Source: Subsaxibacter sp. CAU 1640
GTDB taxonomy: Bacteria > Bacteroidota > Bacteroidia > Flavobacteriales > Flavobacteriaceae
Assembly: GCF_023156585.1 (NCBI RefSeq)
Contig: NZ_JALNMI010000002.1
Span: 290,479 to 354,478 of the forward strand
Reading direction: 5' to 3'
Length of the DNA stretch: 64,000 nucleotides
Translations under genes and position numbers: made by a program
Notes under the pieces: generated by a model
Seen by the model: the letters and a program-made list of their open reading frames with translations, nothing else
Databases searched by the model: none
What the model was told of the DNA's origin: nothing
Part shown: positions 7,276 to 17,039 of the stretch, in pieces
Numbering within the stretch: position 1 is the stretch's first letter
How the letters are laid out: every line of letters begins with the position of its first letter

Positions 7276-10053
7276 TTAGTCAAAATAGAACACACCTCCA
7301 TCACCTGTTTCGCCCTTTTTGCCCAAGCTATTGAATTTCCAACTGAAGCTTAACATAAAGTACTGTTCCAACACGGTACTTTGCTGGTCTTGAATGAAGT
7401 TTTGGGTTGCCGTACGCTGGGCATTGGTATTTTGATTGAGCAAGTCATAGACCTTAAATGTAATCGCTCCCTTATCCTGTAAAATGGAATATGCCAGGGT
7501 GGAATTCCAAAACCATGAACTCTTTTGAAAACCATCGGCCACATTAGGATTGTAGGTATAATTGATATCATTACGCCATTCCAAACGCTTTGGAAAGAAC
7601 GTGGCAGTCCTGATACCTAAATTATGGCGTAGAAATTTTCTGTCCTCCAAATTGTCCAAGTCATAGGTGGTAGTATTAAAGGATAGTCTATAGTTTGGAC
7701 GTATCTCGAACAGTTTTTTCCAAGTGTAGGTCAAACTCATAGTGGGTGTAAACAGTAATGATTTGCTGGCATACCGCACCCCATTGTTAAAGTTGATAGA
7801 CCTATTAATATTCGAATTAAAGCCAACACGTGCTTTGACCGTTTGTAAGCTATCGACCTTGAAATCCTTGGAATAGCTTGCGCCGATGTAACCATAATAC
7901 GCCCCATCGACATTTTCATAAGTGGTGTTTCGCACAAAATTCTCATTAATTGTGGTTTTGGATACTACCTGGTCATTGGTAAGTCCACCGTTCGCATACA
8001 AGTAAAAACCCGTACCTTTTTGAAAGTCGAATTTGTTGAAGCCGAGATAAGCACGATGCTCTTGTATTGGTCTCAAATCTGGATTACCAGTAATAGTGTT
8101 CAACGGGTCAGAGACATTCTGGAATGGCTGTAGCTGTGAAATCTCTGGGGTTCGGTTGCTATAATTATAATCAAAATACAAAGACATTTTAGGATTGAAA
8201 CGGTAGTTAAAGCCTGTACTGAACTCCGGTAATTCAAAATCACGCTTCAGGTTAAGACCTGGTCGTAACGCATCTCTATTTTGAATGGTACGAAAGGCAT
8301 AGCCCGCACGCACATTGAAATTCATTTTTTCGGTAGTATACACTAATTTCATTCCAGGTGTACTGATGTCGCTTTTGCTCGTAAAGTCGGTACTCAAATC
8401 AAAATTAAATTGGTCATATGCTTGCGTAGTCTCATTGAAATCAAAAGTACTTTCTCTATTTTCCTGTTTTCTTAAATCGTAATTGTACCATAAATCTACG
8501 AACCATTTCTTGTCAACAATGGGTATACGATAGGTGATGTTAGAGGATTGGTGATTGTTGCTGCGCTCGCTATCCGCAAATTGGTCCCGTATCAGTTGCG
8601 AGGGATTATCTCCAAAGACATCGGTTTCTGAATAAAGGAAATCGTCAGATTCGGTGGAATTAATGTCAAGATTCATTTGGAGACGTAAGAATGATCCTTT
8701 GCTTCCGAACTTTTTCGTCACTTGTAATTCGTTGCTGAAATTCTTCCCAATATTCTCTACATAGGAATCTGTAAAGGATTGATTGGTCAAATCAAAATTC
8801 TCATCCAAGGATTCCTCTTGCCTTTGAAATGTAGTGGATGCCCTAGAGTAGCGAAAATTCGGATCAAAATTCATCAACAGGGTTGAGTCGACCTCAACAT
8901 CAAACCCGAGATTTACCGTATGTGCATCAGTATCAGCTTGAGATGATGAATTTGAGTTGGTAAAGTATCTTGAATCTGGCAAAAAGTTTTCACGTTGTGT
9001 CGAGGTGGCATTATCGGAATGACTTCCTGAATAAAAATAATCTGTGGAAATATCCACACCCTTTTTTAGTTCATCGGCATAATTGACACCAGCGGTATTG
9101 GACCTTGTAATCCCTTGTCCTCCACCGAAGGAACGACCATCAATGGTAAAGGAGCCATTGCCACCGTCAAAAGAAATGGAATTGGCGCCTCCAAACATTT
9201 TTCTAATTTCACCGAAACTAAAACCTGCCGAATTAATGTTGTTACCACCTGCCAAGACACTGATGCGCTGTTCATTGTCAAAAATATTGACCATACCTGC
9301 ATACTCATAACGCTCGTCAGTGCCTGCGCCAGCTGCCAAACGCCCAAACACACCTTTGTTGTTCTCTTCCTTGATGGTCAGGTTGATGGTTTTATTTTCA
9401 GAATCGCCTTGTTCACCCGTAAAACCTTCAGATTTTGACTTGGTATCTGTAATCTGTACTTTCTCGATGATTTCTTTGGTAAGATTTCGAGTGGTGATGG
9501 TCGGATCGTCACCAAAGAACGGTTTGCCATTGACCAATATCTTATTCACCTCTTTTCCATTTACTAAAATCTTACCTTCATCATCTACCTCAACGCCTGG
9601 CAATTCTTTCAATAAATCTTCAACATTCGCATCTTTTTTCGTTTTGAAAGAAGCAACATTAAATTCAAGGGTATCTTTTTTTACGGTAATTGGCGCTCGG
9701 GATTTGATGATGACCTCATCGAGCATATTGGCTTCAAGCATAAAAATCTTCCCCAAATTGATGTTTTCTTTATTCAGACTGATTTCTTGATTATACGTTT
9801 CAAAACCAACCAGAGAAATGATCAATCGTAACTTATCGACATACACCCTGTCCTCCAATGTGAATTTTCCTTCTCTGTCAGTGATGGTGTAAGTAACAAG
9901 TGTGCTATCCTTTGGCGTCTCCAGATAGACTGTGGCTGATTCCAGAGGAATGCTGTCTTGCTCTGCAACAAGGGTGCCTTGAATTTTGAATTTAGTTTGG
10001 GAAAATGACAAACTGGCCCAACATAGGGCAATAACGATAAGAATGTATTTCAT
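7276..10053 (-). CDS. Large outer-membrane beta-barrel protein (TonB-receptor-like)
   Basis: The 925-residue protein has a signal peptide (cleaved near SFSQ) and a carboxypeptidase-regulatory-like beta-sandwich at about residues 23-110. A plug-like region follows (about 115-230, with LLKELPGVEV and KPFFGDDP), then a long beta-barrel rich in aromatic-ended strands. This matches the outer membrane protein beta-barrel family common in Bacteroidota, related to but distinct from classical TonB-dependent receptors. The last residue is aromatic-acidic (YFD), as is usual for barrels. It is monocistronic. A TGAT tetramer run sits just upstream of the start. The cargo is unknown. Confidence 0.85.
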   Translation of the reverse strand: MKYILIVIALCWASLSFSQTKFKIQGTLVAEQDSIPLESATVYLETPKDSTLVTYTITDREGKFTLEDRVYVDKLRLIISLVGFETYNQEISLNKENINLGKIFMLEANMLDEVIIKSRAPITVKKDTLEFNVASFKTKKDANVEDLLKELPGVEVDDEGKILVNGKEVNKILVNGKPFFGDDPTITTRNLTKEIIEKVQITDTKSKSEGFTGEQGDSENKTINLTIKEENNKGVFGRLAAGAGTDERYEYAGMVNIFDNEQRISVLAGGNNINSAGFSFGEIRKMFGGANSISFDGGNGSFTIDGRSFGGGQGITRSNTAGVNYADELKKGVDISTDYFYSGSHSDNATSTQRENFLPDSRYFTNSNSSSQADTDAHTVNLGFDVEVDSTLLMNFDPNFRYSRASTTFQRQEESLDENFDLTNQSFTDSYVENIGKNFSNELQVTKKFGSKGSFLRLQMNLDINSTESDDFLYSETDVFGDNPSQLIRDQFADSERSNNHQSSNITYRIPIVDKKWFVDLWYNYDLRKQENRESTFDFNETTQAYDQFNFDLSTDFTSKSDISTPGMKLVYTTEKMNFNVRAGYAFRTIQNRDALRPGLNLKRDFELPEFSTGFNYRFNPKMSLYFDYNYSNRTPEISQLQPFQNVSDPLNTITGNPDLRPIQEHRAYLGFNKFDFQKGTGFYLYANGGLTNDQVVSKTTINENFVRNTTYENVDGAYYGYIGASYSKDFKVDSLQTVKARVGFNSNINRSINFNNGVRYASKSLLFTPTMSLTYTWKKLFEIRPNYRLSFNTTTYDLDNLEDRKFLRHNLGIRTATFFPKRLEWRNDINYTYNPNVADGFQKSSWFWNSTLAYSILQDKGAITFKVYDLLNQNTNAQRTATQNFIQDQQSTVLEQYFMLSFSWKFNSLGKKGETGDGGVFYFD

Positions 10054-10152
10054 TTGATTGATTGATGATTAGTAGCTTTTTCAAAAAAACGAATATAAAC
10101 CTCTTTTCGTATGACTTTTCTTAAAAAAATTATAAAGTTGGGAAATTAAACT

Positions 10153-11457
10153 TTATTTCTTCCTCATATACACACTAATAGGAACGCCATTAAAATCGAA
10201 ATTTTCTCTTAATTTATTCTCCAAAAAGCGTTTGTATGGTTCCTTGACGTATTGAGGCAAGTTGCAGAAGAAAGCAAATTGCGGTTGAGGGGTCGGCAAC
10301 TGCATGATGTATTTTATTTTTACAAACTTACCTTTTAATGCTGGAGGTGGATTGTTTTCAATGATTGGCAACAAAACCTCATTCAGTTTACTAGTCTTTA
10401 TTTTTTTGGAACGATTGTTAAATACTTCCACAGCTGTTTCGATGGCTTTGAAAATACGCTGTTTGTTTAACACAGACATAAAAACAATAGGCACATCTGT
10501 AAAAGGCTCTATCTCTTTGCGAATTCGTTTTTCAAAATCGCGCGCAGAATTTGTTTCCTTTTCAATCAAATCCCACTTATTGACCAAAATGACAATACCT
10601 TTTCTGTTACGCTCTGCCAACCAAAAGATATTCTGAACCTGTCCGTCAAAGCCACGATTAGCATCAGCAACAATCAAACACACATCGCAATGCTCAATGG
10701 CACGAATACTACGCATTACCGAATAAAACTCTAAATCTTCCTTGACTTTTGATTTTTTACGAATTCCAGCAGTATCTACCAAATTGAATTCAAATCCGAA
10801 CTGGTTGTATTTGGTATCAATGGCATCACGTGTAGTCCCAGCAATGTCTGTAACGATATATCTGTCCTCGCCTATCAAGGCATTGATGAAAGAAGATTTC
10901 CCAGCATTTGGGCGACCTACCACAGCAAAGCGTGGCAATTCTGATTCTACTTCCGGCTCATAAGGTGGCAACGCCTCTACCACAGCGTCGAGCAAATCGC
11001 CCGTTCCGCTACCGTTGGTACTAGCAATGTTGAAATACTCACCAAGACCGAGTGCATAGAATTCTACAGAGTCTTCAGCTCTTTTGTTATTATCGACCTT
11101 ATTGACAGCCAAGAACACTGGTTTATTGACCTTGCGAAGTAAATTTGCGACATCTTCGTCCATACCTGTGACACCTGTTTCCACATCGACCATAAAGATG
11201 ATCACATCTGCCTCATCGATGGCGAGTTCCACCTGCTTGTCAATTTCGGCTTCAAAAATATCGTCGCTTCCCACCACGTAACCACCCGTATCGATGACGG
11301 TAAACTCACGGCCGTTCCACTCGGTTTTTCCGTAGTGTCTATCTCGAGTGACACCACTCACGGCATCTACGATGGCTTCTCTACGCTTAATTAAACGGTT
11401 AAAAAATGTAGATTTCCCAACATTCGGACGACCTACTATGGCTACTATGTTACTCAT
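10153..11457 (-). CDS. der: Ribosome-associated GTPase Der (EngA)
   Basis: The 434-residue product has two tandem GTPase domains. Each has a P-loop (GRPNVGKST near residue 8 and GRPNAGKSS in the second), a DTxG switch II and an NKxD motif (NKVD, NKWD). A C-terminal KH-like domain follows. Der acts in 50S subunit assembly. ATG at 11455-11457 places the first P-loop correctly, and the longer frame adds 15 non-conserved residues. Upstream are a TATCTTTG -7 box and a heptamer array. era lies directly upstream on the same strand but appears to have its own promoter. Confidence 0.97.
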   Translation of the reverse strand: MSNIVAIVGRPNVGKSTFFNRLIKRREAIVDAVSGVTRDRHYGKTEWNGREFTVIDTGGYVVGSDDIFEAEIDKQVELAIDEADVIIFMVDVETGVTGMDEDVANLLRKVNKPVFLAVNKVDNNKRAEDSVEFYALGLGEYFNIASTNGSGTGDLLDAVVEALPPYEPEVESELPRFAVVGRPNAGKSSFINALIGEDRYIVTDIAGTTRDAIDTKYNQFGFEFNLVDTAGIRKKSKVKEDLEFYSVMRSIRAIEHCDVCLIVADANRGFDGQVQNIFWLAERNRKGIVILVNKWDLIEKETNSARDFEKRIRKEIEPFTDVPIVFMSVLNKQRIFKAIETAVEVFNNRSKKIKTSKLNEVLLPIIENNPPPALKGKFVKIKYIMQLPTPQPQFAFFCNLPQYVKEPYKRFLENKLRENFDFNGVPISVYMRKK

Positions 11458-11499
11458 TGCTTTTGATTTAATCTGCGTTACATCTCCTGTAAGCGGGTG

Positions 11500-11507
11500 C
11501 AAAGATA
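11500..11507 (-). promoter_or_regulatory. Putative der promoter -7 box
   Basis: On the minus strand the octamer reads TATCTTTG, a full match to the Bacteroidota TAnnTTTG -7 element, 43 bases upstream of the der start. The place where a -33 TTTG would lie is occupied by the heptamer array at 11509-11543, and no clear TTTG is seen there. Confidence 0.5.
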
Positions 11508-11508
11508 G

Positions 11509-11543
11509 GATTTAGTGTTCAGTATTCAGTGTTCGGTGTTCAG
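11509..11543. repeat. Five-unit heptamer array upstream of der
   Basis: Five consecutive 7-base units read on the plus strand as GATTTAG, TGTTCAG, TATTCAG, TGTTCGG and TGTTCAG, followed by seven T. The consensus is TNNTCAG. The array abuts the der -7 box. Its flank (GCAAAGATA) and downstream T-run are shared with the array at 12531-12565, so the two are copies of one element. Confidence 0.7.
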
Positions 11544-11595
11544 TTTTTTTGGGTAACAAGTTGAATAAGAAAAATTAGCAGTCTAAAAACCGAGA

Positions 11596-11623
11596 CTGAC
11601 AACTGCAAACTGATTACTGATTA
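11596..11623. repeat. Four-unit heptamer array overlapping the era stop
   Basis: On the plus strand the units are CTGACAA, CTGCAAA, CTGATTA and CTGATTA, which is TNNTCAG on the minus strand. It is therefore inverted relative to the array at 11509-11543. It covers the last codons (Asn-Gln) and stop of era. The two arrays could pair imperfectly in the era-der transcript, about 13 of 18 positions by eye. Confidence 0.6.
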
Positions 11624-12492
11624 TAACCAAATCGCTTTAATTGTCTTTGGTCGCTTCGCCAGTTTTTATTCACTTTGACATACAATTCCAAATGCACCTG
11701 CTTTCCGAAGAATTTTTCCAAATCCTTACGAGCTTCTACTCCTACTCGTTTCAATGCCGAGCCTTTATGACCAATAATAATTCCTTTTTGGGTATCACGC
11801 TCCACCATAATCACTGAACGCATACGTATGATGTCTTCCTCCTCAAAAAACTCTTCAGTTTCAACTTCAACCGCATATGGAATTTCTTTTTTATAGTGAA
11901 GCAGTATTTTCTCACGGATTGTTTCGTTTACAAAGAAGCGTTCTGGTTTGTCAGTCAATTGGTCTTTAGGATAGAATGGCGGTGACTCTGGCAATAAGTC
12001 AATGATGCGATCAAATATCTCCACAACATTGAAGCCTTGCAATGCCGAAATAGGATAAATCTCTGCATTTGGCACTTTAGATTTCCACAGTTCCATTTGC
12101 GCTTCCAGTTCCTCTTGATTGGATGTGTCGATTTTATTCAGAAGCAACAAGACTGGAATTTTTGAATTGGTAATTTTGTTGAAGAAGGCCTCATCTTTTA
12201 ATTCCTGCTCGCCAATTTCCACCATATACACCAAAACATCGGCATCTTCAAAAGCCGATTTTACAAAATCCATCATTGATTCTTGCAACTCATACGCAGG
12301 TTTGATGATTCCGGGAGTATCTGATAAAATCACCTGAAAATCATCTCCATTGACGATACCCAGAATACGATGTCTTGTAGTTTGAGCTTTTGATGTGATA
12401 ATGGATAATTTTTCACCTACAAAGGCATTCATTAAGGTAGATTTACCAACGTTCGGGTTCCCGATAATATTTACAAAACCTGCTTTGTGCAT
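11614..12492 (-). CDS. era: GTPase Era
   Basis: The 292-residue protein matches Era in length and order. The N-terminal GTPase domain has P-loop GNPNVGKST (residues 8-16), the DTPGI switch and NKID, followed by a C-terminal KH domain with IIGHKGSALKRVG. Era binds the 3' end of 16S rRNA and supports 30S maturation. The stop and last two codons form part of a heptamer repeat array. A TATCTTTG -7 box sits 22 bases upstream of the start, giving a very short leader. Confidence 0.97.
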   Translation of the reverse strand: MHKAGFVNIIGNPNVGKSTLMNAFVGEKLSIITSKAQTTRHRILGIVNGDDFQVILSDTPGIIKPAYELQESMMDFVKSAFEDADVLVYMVEIGEQELKDEAFFNKITNSKIPVLLLLNKIDTSNQEELEAQMELWKSKVPNAEIYPISALQGFNVVEIFDRIIDLLPESPPFYPKDQLTDKPERFFVNETIREKILLHYKKEIPYAVEVETEEFFEEEDIIRMRSVIMVERDTQKGIIIGHKGSALKRVGVEARKDLEKFFGKQVHLELYVKVNKNWRSDQRQLKRFGYNQ

Positions 12493-12513
12493 CTGTTATA
12501 TTCTAATTTTCAG

Positions 12514-12521
12514 CAAAGATA
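12514..12521 (-). promoter_or_regulatory. Putative era promoter -7 box
   Basis: The minus strand reads TATCTTTG, a perfect TAnnTTTG, 22 bases before the era ATG. As with der, the -33 region falls in a heptamer array and contains ACTGA units instead of a clear TTTG. Confidence 0.5.
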
Positions 12522-12530
12522 CGGTTTAAG

Positions 12531-12565
12531 TAGTCAGTATGCGGTGTTCAATATTTAGTTTTTTG
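12531..12565. repeat. Five-unit degenerate heptamer array upstream of era
   Basis: The plus-strand units are TAGTCAG, TATGCGG, TGTTCAA, TATTTAG and TTTTTTG. Register, orientation and flanks (GCAAAGATA before, T-run after) match the der-proximal array. It lies between the YihY stop and the era promoter. Confidence 0.55.
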
Positions 12566-12605
12566 CCCTAAACAAAGATGAAACAGTTTTCATCGTAAAC
12601 GGTTT

Positions 12606-13541
12606 TTAAGAATTTTCAGCTTTAGTTTCCTTTTCCATTTTGTCTAAAAGCTTATTCAATTCTGTGTGAGAATCGTGACCATAAAACTTGGAATACACGC
12701 GTGTGAATTCAGCGCCAAAAAAGAAAATTAAGCACGAATAAGATACCCATAACAATACTAAAACAATGCTTCCGGCAGCACCATAAGTAGACCCTGGATT
12801 TGATTGTCCGAAATATAAACTCAACAAGAATTCACCAAAAACAAACAATATAGCTGTGATGATGGCGCCAATCCATACCGTTTTCCATCGGATTTTGGTA
12901 TCTGGCATATATTGAAACATCAAGGCGAAAAGTGTCGAGATAATTCCTACCGACAAGACGAAATTCAGGATATAAATTAAATATAGCACCACATCAGGGA
13001 ATACCCTTTGGATGTAATCTGTCAATGCCGAAATTAGCGTAGTCACCACAAAACTGATCAATAACAAAAATCCTATAACCAATATAAACGCAAAACTTTT
13101 CGCACGATCTGTCAGTATCTTGATAAGGCTGAAACTCGAAATTTCTCGAACCTTCCAGATTTTGTTCAGCGAGATTTGTAATTGATAAAAAACACCAGTT
13201 GCACCAAACAAAATACTGGCAATTCCAATAATGGTTGAGATGGTATTGTCTTTTGTGTTTTGCGTATCAGAAATCATTGCCAAAATGGACTTCGCAGCTT
13301 CTGGTCCAAGCGCTGATGATATTTGAGAGTTCAATTGGCCTGTGACTATTTCTTCACCCCAAATACTTCCAACCATATTAATAAGAATGACCAACAATCC
13401 TGGCAAGGACAGCACTGCGTAATACGCCACAACCGCACTCAAACGCCAAGGATCATCCTTATCCCAAGCTTTGTAGGTTTCAACGACCAATTTTGGGAGG
13501 TCTTTTAATTTAAATTTTCCTTCTTTTGAGTGATTCTCCAT
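12606..13541 (-). CDS. YihY/virulence factor BrkB family membrane protein
   Basis: This 311-residue polytopic protein has six likely membrane helices and the family pattern. The first half carries AWDKDDPWRLSAVVAYY near the N-terminus and a GATGVFYQLQISLNKIW segment in the middle. The second half has a GAIITAILFVFGEFLLSLYF helix and a Gly-Ala-rich YGAAGSIVL segment. The function of this family is not settled, and the old label RNase BN is incorrect. An acidic-basic tail (KETKAENS) ends the protein. It follows the TonB receptor gene on the same strand after 45 bases. Confidence 0.9.
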   Translation of the reverse strand: MENHSKEGKFKLKDLPKLVVETYKAWDKDDPWRLSAVVAYYAVLSLPGLLVILINMVGSIWGEEIVTGQLNSQISSALGPEAAKSILAMISDTQNTKDNTISTIIGIASILFGATGVFYQLQISLNKIWKVREISSFSLIKILTDRAKSFAFILVIGFLLLISFVVTTLISALTDYIQRVFPDVVLYLIYILNFVLSVGIISTLFALMFQYMPDTKIRWKTVWIGAIITAILFVFGEFLLSLYFGQSNPGSTYGAAGSIVLVLLWVSYSCLIFFFGAEFTRVYSKFYGHDSHTELNKLLDKMEKETKAENS

Positions 13542-13586
13542 TACCTAAAATTACAACTTAAATAATTTGACTTTTTAAAAAAAATG

Positions 13587-16112
13587 TCAAAAAAACAGTC
13601 GTGCGACAAAATTAGGTGTCAAGCCCAAAGAATTTTGATCAATCCTTTGACTGTTGCCATCATTAACGCGATAGGTAGTATTGATAACATTTTTGTCATT
13701 GAGTACATTCCAAACAGAGACACCAAAGGTTCCCTTCATCTTTTTGGAAACATTGCAATCGTATAAGGCAGAGACATTGAGACGAAGATAGTCATCCAAA
13801 CGACTGCTATTGGCCGGCTGGTAATTGATTTCACCATCCACAACTGTATTGTTTTCGAATGGGTGTGTGGCAGGCTTTCCAGTGTGCCAATTGACACCAG
13901 ATGCAATTTTAAAATGATTCGTGCTATACGTCAATCCCAGAGTGATGTAATGTTGAATATCATAATTACTTGCAAAATCAGTTTCAGGAAGCGCGTTAAA
14001 GTGATATGTATTGTCCATAAAAGCATAGCTCAACCAAGCATTAAAATTGCCTAAACGCTTTCTGACCAAAAAATCCACTCCTTTTACATCATAGCTTCCA
14101 GCAGTTTTTACAAATTCATATTGATTTTGAAAACCTTGGCTTTGCGTGGTGATACCGTCAACGGTTTTATAATATCCTTCGGCACTCAACAACCATCCAT
14201 AATGATTGTAGCTAATGCCAGTGGAAATCTGCTTGCTCTCAATAATAGGAATATCTTGATCATTTGATAATTGCCAACGGCGTTTTTCAATCCCCAAAAA
14301 GTCACTTTGAAAATTGATTATTTGAGACGTCAGCTGATGTTTGAATTCTCCCAATACTTCAAATGTGAAATAATTCAAAAATTTCTGGTTAAAACTAAAA
14401 CGGGGTTCGATAATTGTCTTTTTGAATTTGTCAATATAGTTGATACGTCCACCAAATGAAAAATTGGTTTGTCTATTGACTGCAGCAAAATTGACCTGTG
14501 AATATGCCGCATACGTTCTTACAACTTCTGATATCAACAACCGATAACGAGGTCTATCCACATCATCCAAGTTAGATACTTTGGTTTCAACAAATTGATG
14601 ACCTCCCAACAGCTGAAACCTTTTATTAATCCTGAAATATGTGTTGAGTTTTACGCTTGTTTCAGATACACTATTTTCCTGCAAAAAACGCTGTGAATCC
14701 AAAACATTTGCATTGAAAGCTTGTAATTTATAATCCGTTTCGTGCACATCAAAAATTGTTTGCCATCTATCATCCCAAGTCCGTTTGTACTGAAACCCTG
14801 CCGCAATACTGTTTTGAGAAATTTTACTTCGTCTCGATTCTTCACTCGAATTTACAATGGCATTTTCATCAAATACCAACTCATCGGCTACGTTTATAAA
14901 GTTCAAACGAATCTCATCTTTCTCGCTTATTTTATAGAGCCATCGCAAGGAAGTATCGTAAAAATCAAATGTCTTGTCTGAATTTACAATATTTGATTGG
15001 TTAGTCTCAACTTCAGTATTTTGGGAGATACGCTCAAAAAATTCCTTGTAGGTAGGAGTTTCCCAAAAATCGCTAATCGCTTTTCTGGCAGCTATCTGAA
15101 TGGATGATTTTTTACCTATAGGAATATCCACGAAGGCATTGGCGTCAATAAAATTGACCCCGACACTCCCTTTGAATGTTTGATTGACATCATCATCTGT
15201 TTTCATAGCAATAGTACCAGAAATCCCGTCTGTATATGTAACGTCTGTACCATTTTTCAACAACGATACTTTTTGTGTGATTTGCGGATTGAACATCGAA
15301 ATCAATCCAAAAAAATGACCAGACTGATACATTTTAATGTCATCCCAAAGGATTAAATTTTGGTCGTGGGTTCCACCTCTAATATTGATGTTTGAGACAG
15401 TCTCATTTTCACTTTGAATGCCAGGAAACGCTTGAACGGACTGCAAAACATCAGTTTCTATAAGTCCTGGTAGAATGTCAAAATTTGAAAAATCTATCTC
15501 ATAGGTTCCATTGTTCACCTTATTGATACCACTGACGATGTAATCGGAAATCACAACTTCTGCCAAAGACTGCAATTCGGCTTCCATCAATAGGTCCTCA
15601 CATTTCGTCTTATCAAAACTTTTTGCCGATTTAAGAAGCGTTCTATAGCCCAAATGTCGAATAGAGACAGTTTCATTTTGATTCAATAGCATCAATTCAA
15701 AAAAGCCATTTTCATCAGTAATTGTTGAATTTTTGCCCGAACTCACTGTAGCAGCTGTCAAAGCCGTTTGATTGTCTTTTGACTTTAGATAACCACAGAC
15801 CATTAAATCATTTGGCCTTTGGACCGACACAAAATTATCATTGAGAACTTTAAAAATAAGTCCCGTTTTTGACCTTAAGTAATTAAGAGTTTCTGAAAAA
15901 GAGAGCTCTTGCGGTGGAGGGATTAGATAAATACCCTTTATGGTGTCTTCCGTATAATTGAATTGATAGTCATAGCGCATTTGAACTACTTCCAATACCA
16001 AAACAAGAGGACGCAAGTTGTTATTATCTTGTGATATCACAGCATTTGACATCACAAGACTGAAGAAAACCAATAAAAAATAGCACCTATTTTTTATGAC
16101 CATATATGACAA
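13587..16112 (-). CDS. TonB-dependent receptor with N-terminal signalling-type domain (FecA-like)
   Basis: The 841-residue protein has a signal peptide and an STN-like short domain (about residues 35-110, ending VSVQRP), which in FecA-type transducers contacts the anti-sigma factor. A carboxypeptidase-regulatory-like domain (about 110-190), a plug (SVQAFPGIQS, NIRGG) and a 22-strand-type barrel ending in Phe follow. It overlaps the 3' end of the FecR gene by up to 26 bases, so the three genes sigma, FecR and receptor are one cassette. An alternative ATG lies at 16103. The ligand is unknown, and no SusD partner is present. Confidence 0.88.
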   Translation of the reverse strand: MSYMVIKNRCYFLLVFFSLVMSNAVISQDNNNLRPLVLVLEVVQMRYDYQFNYTEDTIKGIYLIPPPQELSFSETLNYLRSKTGLIFKVLNDNFVSVQRPNDLMVCGYLKSKDNQTALTAATVSSGKNSTITDENGFFELMLLNQNETVSIRHLGYRTLLKSAKSFDKTKCEDLLMEAELQSLAEVVISDYIVSGINKVNNGTYEIDFSNFDILPGLIETDVLQSVQAFPGIQSENETVSNINIRGGTHDQNLILWDDIKMYQSGHFFGLISMFNPQITQKVSLLKNGTDVTYTDGISGTIAMKTDDDVNQTFKGSVGVNFIDANAFVDIPIGKKSSIQIAARKAISDFWETPTYKEFFERISQNTEVETNQSNIVNSDKTFDFYDTSLRWLYKISEKDEIRLNFINVADELVFDENAIVNSSEESRRSKISQNSIAAGFQYKRTWDDRWQTIFDVHETDYKLQAFNANVLDSQRFLQENSVSETSVKLNTYFRINKRFQLLGGHQFVETKVSNLDDVDRPRYRLLISEVVRTYAAYSQVNFAAVNRQTNFSFGGRINYIDKFKKTIIEPRFSFNQKFLNYFTFEVLGEFKHQLTSQIINFQSDFLGIEKRRWQLSNDQDIPIIESKQISTGISYNHYGWLLSAEGYYKTVDGITTQSQGFQNQYEFVKTAGSYDVKGVDFLVRKRLGNFNAWLSYAFMDNTYHFNALPETDFASNYDIQHYITLGLTYSTNHFKIASGVNWHTGKPATHPFENNTVVDGEINYQPANSSRLDDYLRLNVSALYDCNVSKKMKGTFGVSVWNVLNDKNVINTTYRVNDGNSQRIDQNSLGLTPNFVARLFF

Positions 16113-17007
16113 CTTCCTTTTGCGATATGATAGTGTAGCTTAAATTTAAAGGTTGAGTGACAGAAATCAATGCATTGTCCAAATTATTATGCACAAACCC
16201 TCCTGTGAACAACGGGTTTTTATCAAAATTTTCAATTGTAACTTTGATTCCATATTGACGTTCCAGTTCGGCCACAACTATCTTAAAAGGTAATTTTTCA
16301 AAATGACTTGTATTTTGAAGCCATTGAGGCTCGCTTGAGGTTGTTTCATTTTGGTAAACTTCCCCATTGAGTATACGGAAGGTTTTGCCAGCAGTAAGCG
16401 TCTCAACTTGGTTTAATTTGGTTACGACCTTGACGACGCCTTCAAAACACTTTACTTCGAATAATTGATCACGTTGATTAACACTGAATTGAGTGCCGAC
16501 CACTGAAACTACACCTTCGGACGTTACGACATCGAATTTGCTCCCTTTTTCTACTTGGAAAAAAGCCTCTCCGTGCAAGTTGATTTCACGGTTGCTGTTC
16601 CAATGTCTTTTTCCATATTCTATATGAGACATTGCGTTTAAAGTTACCATTGAAGCATCAGGTAGTTCAACCGTAGTTTGTTGATGCGCCAATGTATCGA
16701 CTTCTGTTATGGGATTATAAAAAACCGAAAAATAAACACCAAGGGCAATCACAATGACGCTTGCGATCCTTAAAAATGGATTAGTCCATAACGGTTTGAC
16801 TTTAGAGGATTTATTTTCTTGGAGTTTTTGTTTTAATTTTTCGAAGCTCTCAACTTTATGAGCCTCGGAAGCCTTGAAATTTTTGGCTGTTTCTACAATA
16901 TCAAGATACGATTGATAATCCTTCAAAGCTTTGAAAGACTCCAATTCTTCAGGCGTCAATTCATCATTGAGCCACTTTTTAATCAAGTATTCGTGTTCCA
17001 TATTCAT
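16087..17007 (-). CDS. FecR family anti-sigma/transducer protein
   Basis: The 306-residue protein has a cytoplasmic N-terminus of about 75 residues, one membrane helix (about 78-97), a periplasmic FecR domain (about 105-200) and a C-terminal DUF4974-type domain. In this family it holds the ECF sigma factor until the outer-membrane receptor signals. The start could be ATG 17007 or 17001. It lies between the sigma and receptor genes with a 32-base gap upstream and a 26-base overlap downstream. Confidence 0.92.
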   Translation of the reverse strand: MNMEHEYLIKKWLNDELTPEELESFKALKDYQSYLDIVETAKNFKASEAHKVESFEKLKQKLQENKSSKVKPLWTNPFLRIASVIVIALGVYFSVFYNPITEVDTLAHQQTTVELPDASMVTLNAMSHIEYGKRHWNSNREINLHGEAFFQVEKGSKFDVVTSEGVVSVVGTQFSVNQRDQLFEVKCFEGVVKVVTKLNQVETLTAGKTFRILNGEVYQNETTSSEPQWLQNTSHFEKLPFKIVVAELERQYGIKVTIENFDKNPLFTGGFVHNNLDNALISVTQPLNLSYTIISQKEVVIYGHKK

Positions 17008-17039
17008 CCATATAACAATTTAAGGCTTCAATGTCCTGA

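Noticed and set aside
9083-9790. Plus-strand open frames opposite the large beta-barrel gene
   Set aside because: Several overlapping frames in different registers, all low-complexity; the minus-strand gene explains the region.
10054-10080. Tetramer run TGAT in front of the large beta-barrel gene as a slippage switch
   Set aside because: Only three or four units and imperfect; this is too short to argue for phase variation.
12569-12586. Hairpin gatgaaa / tttcatc downstream of the YihY gene
   Set aside because: Short AT-rich stem with a weak T-run; it may be real, but the evidence is too thin for a terminator call.
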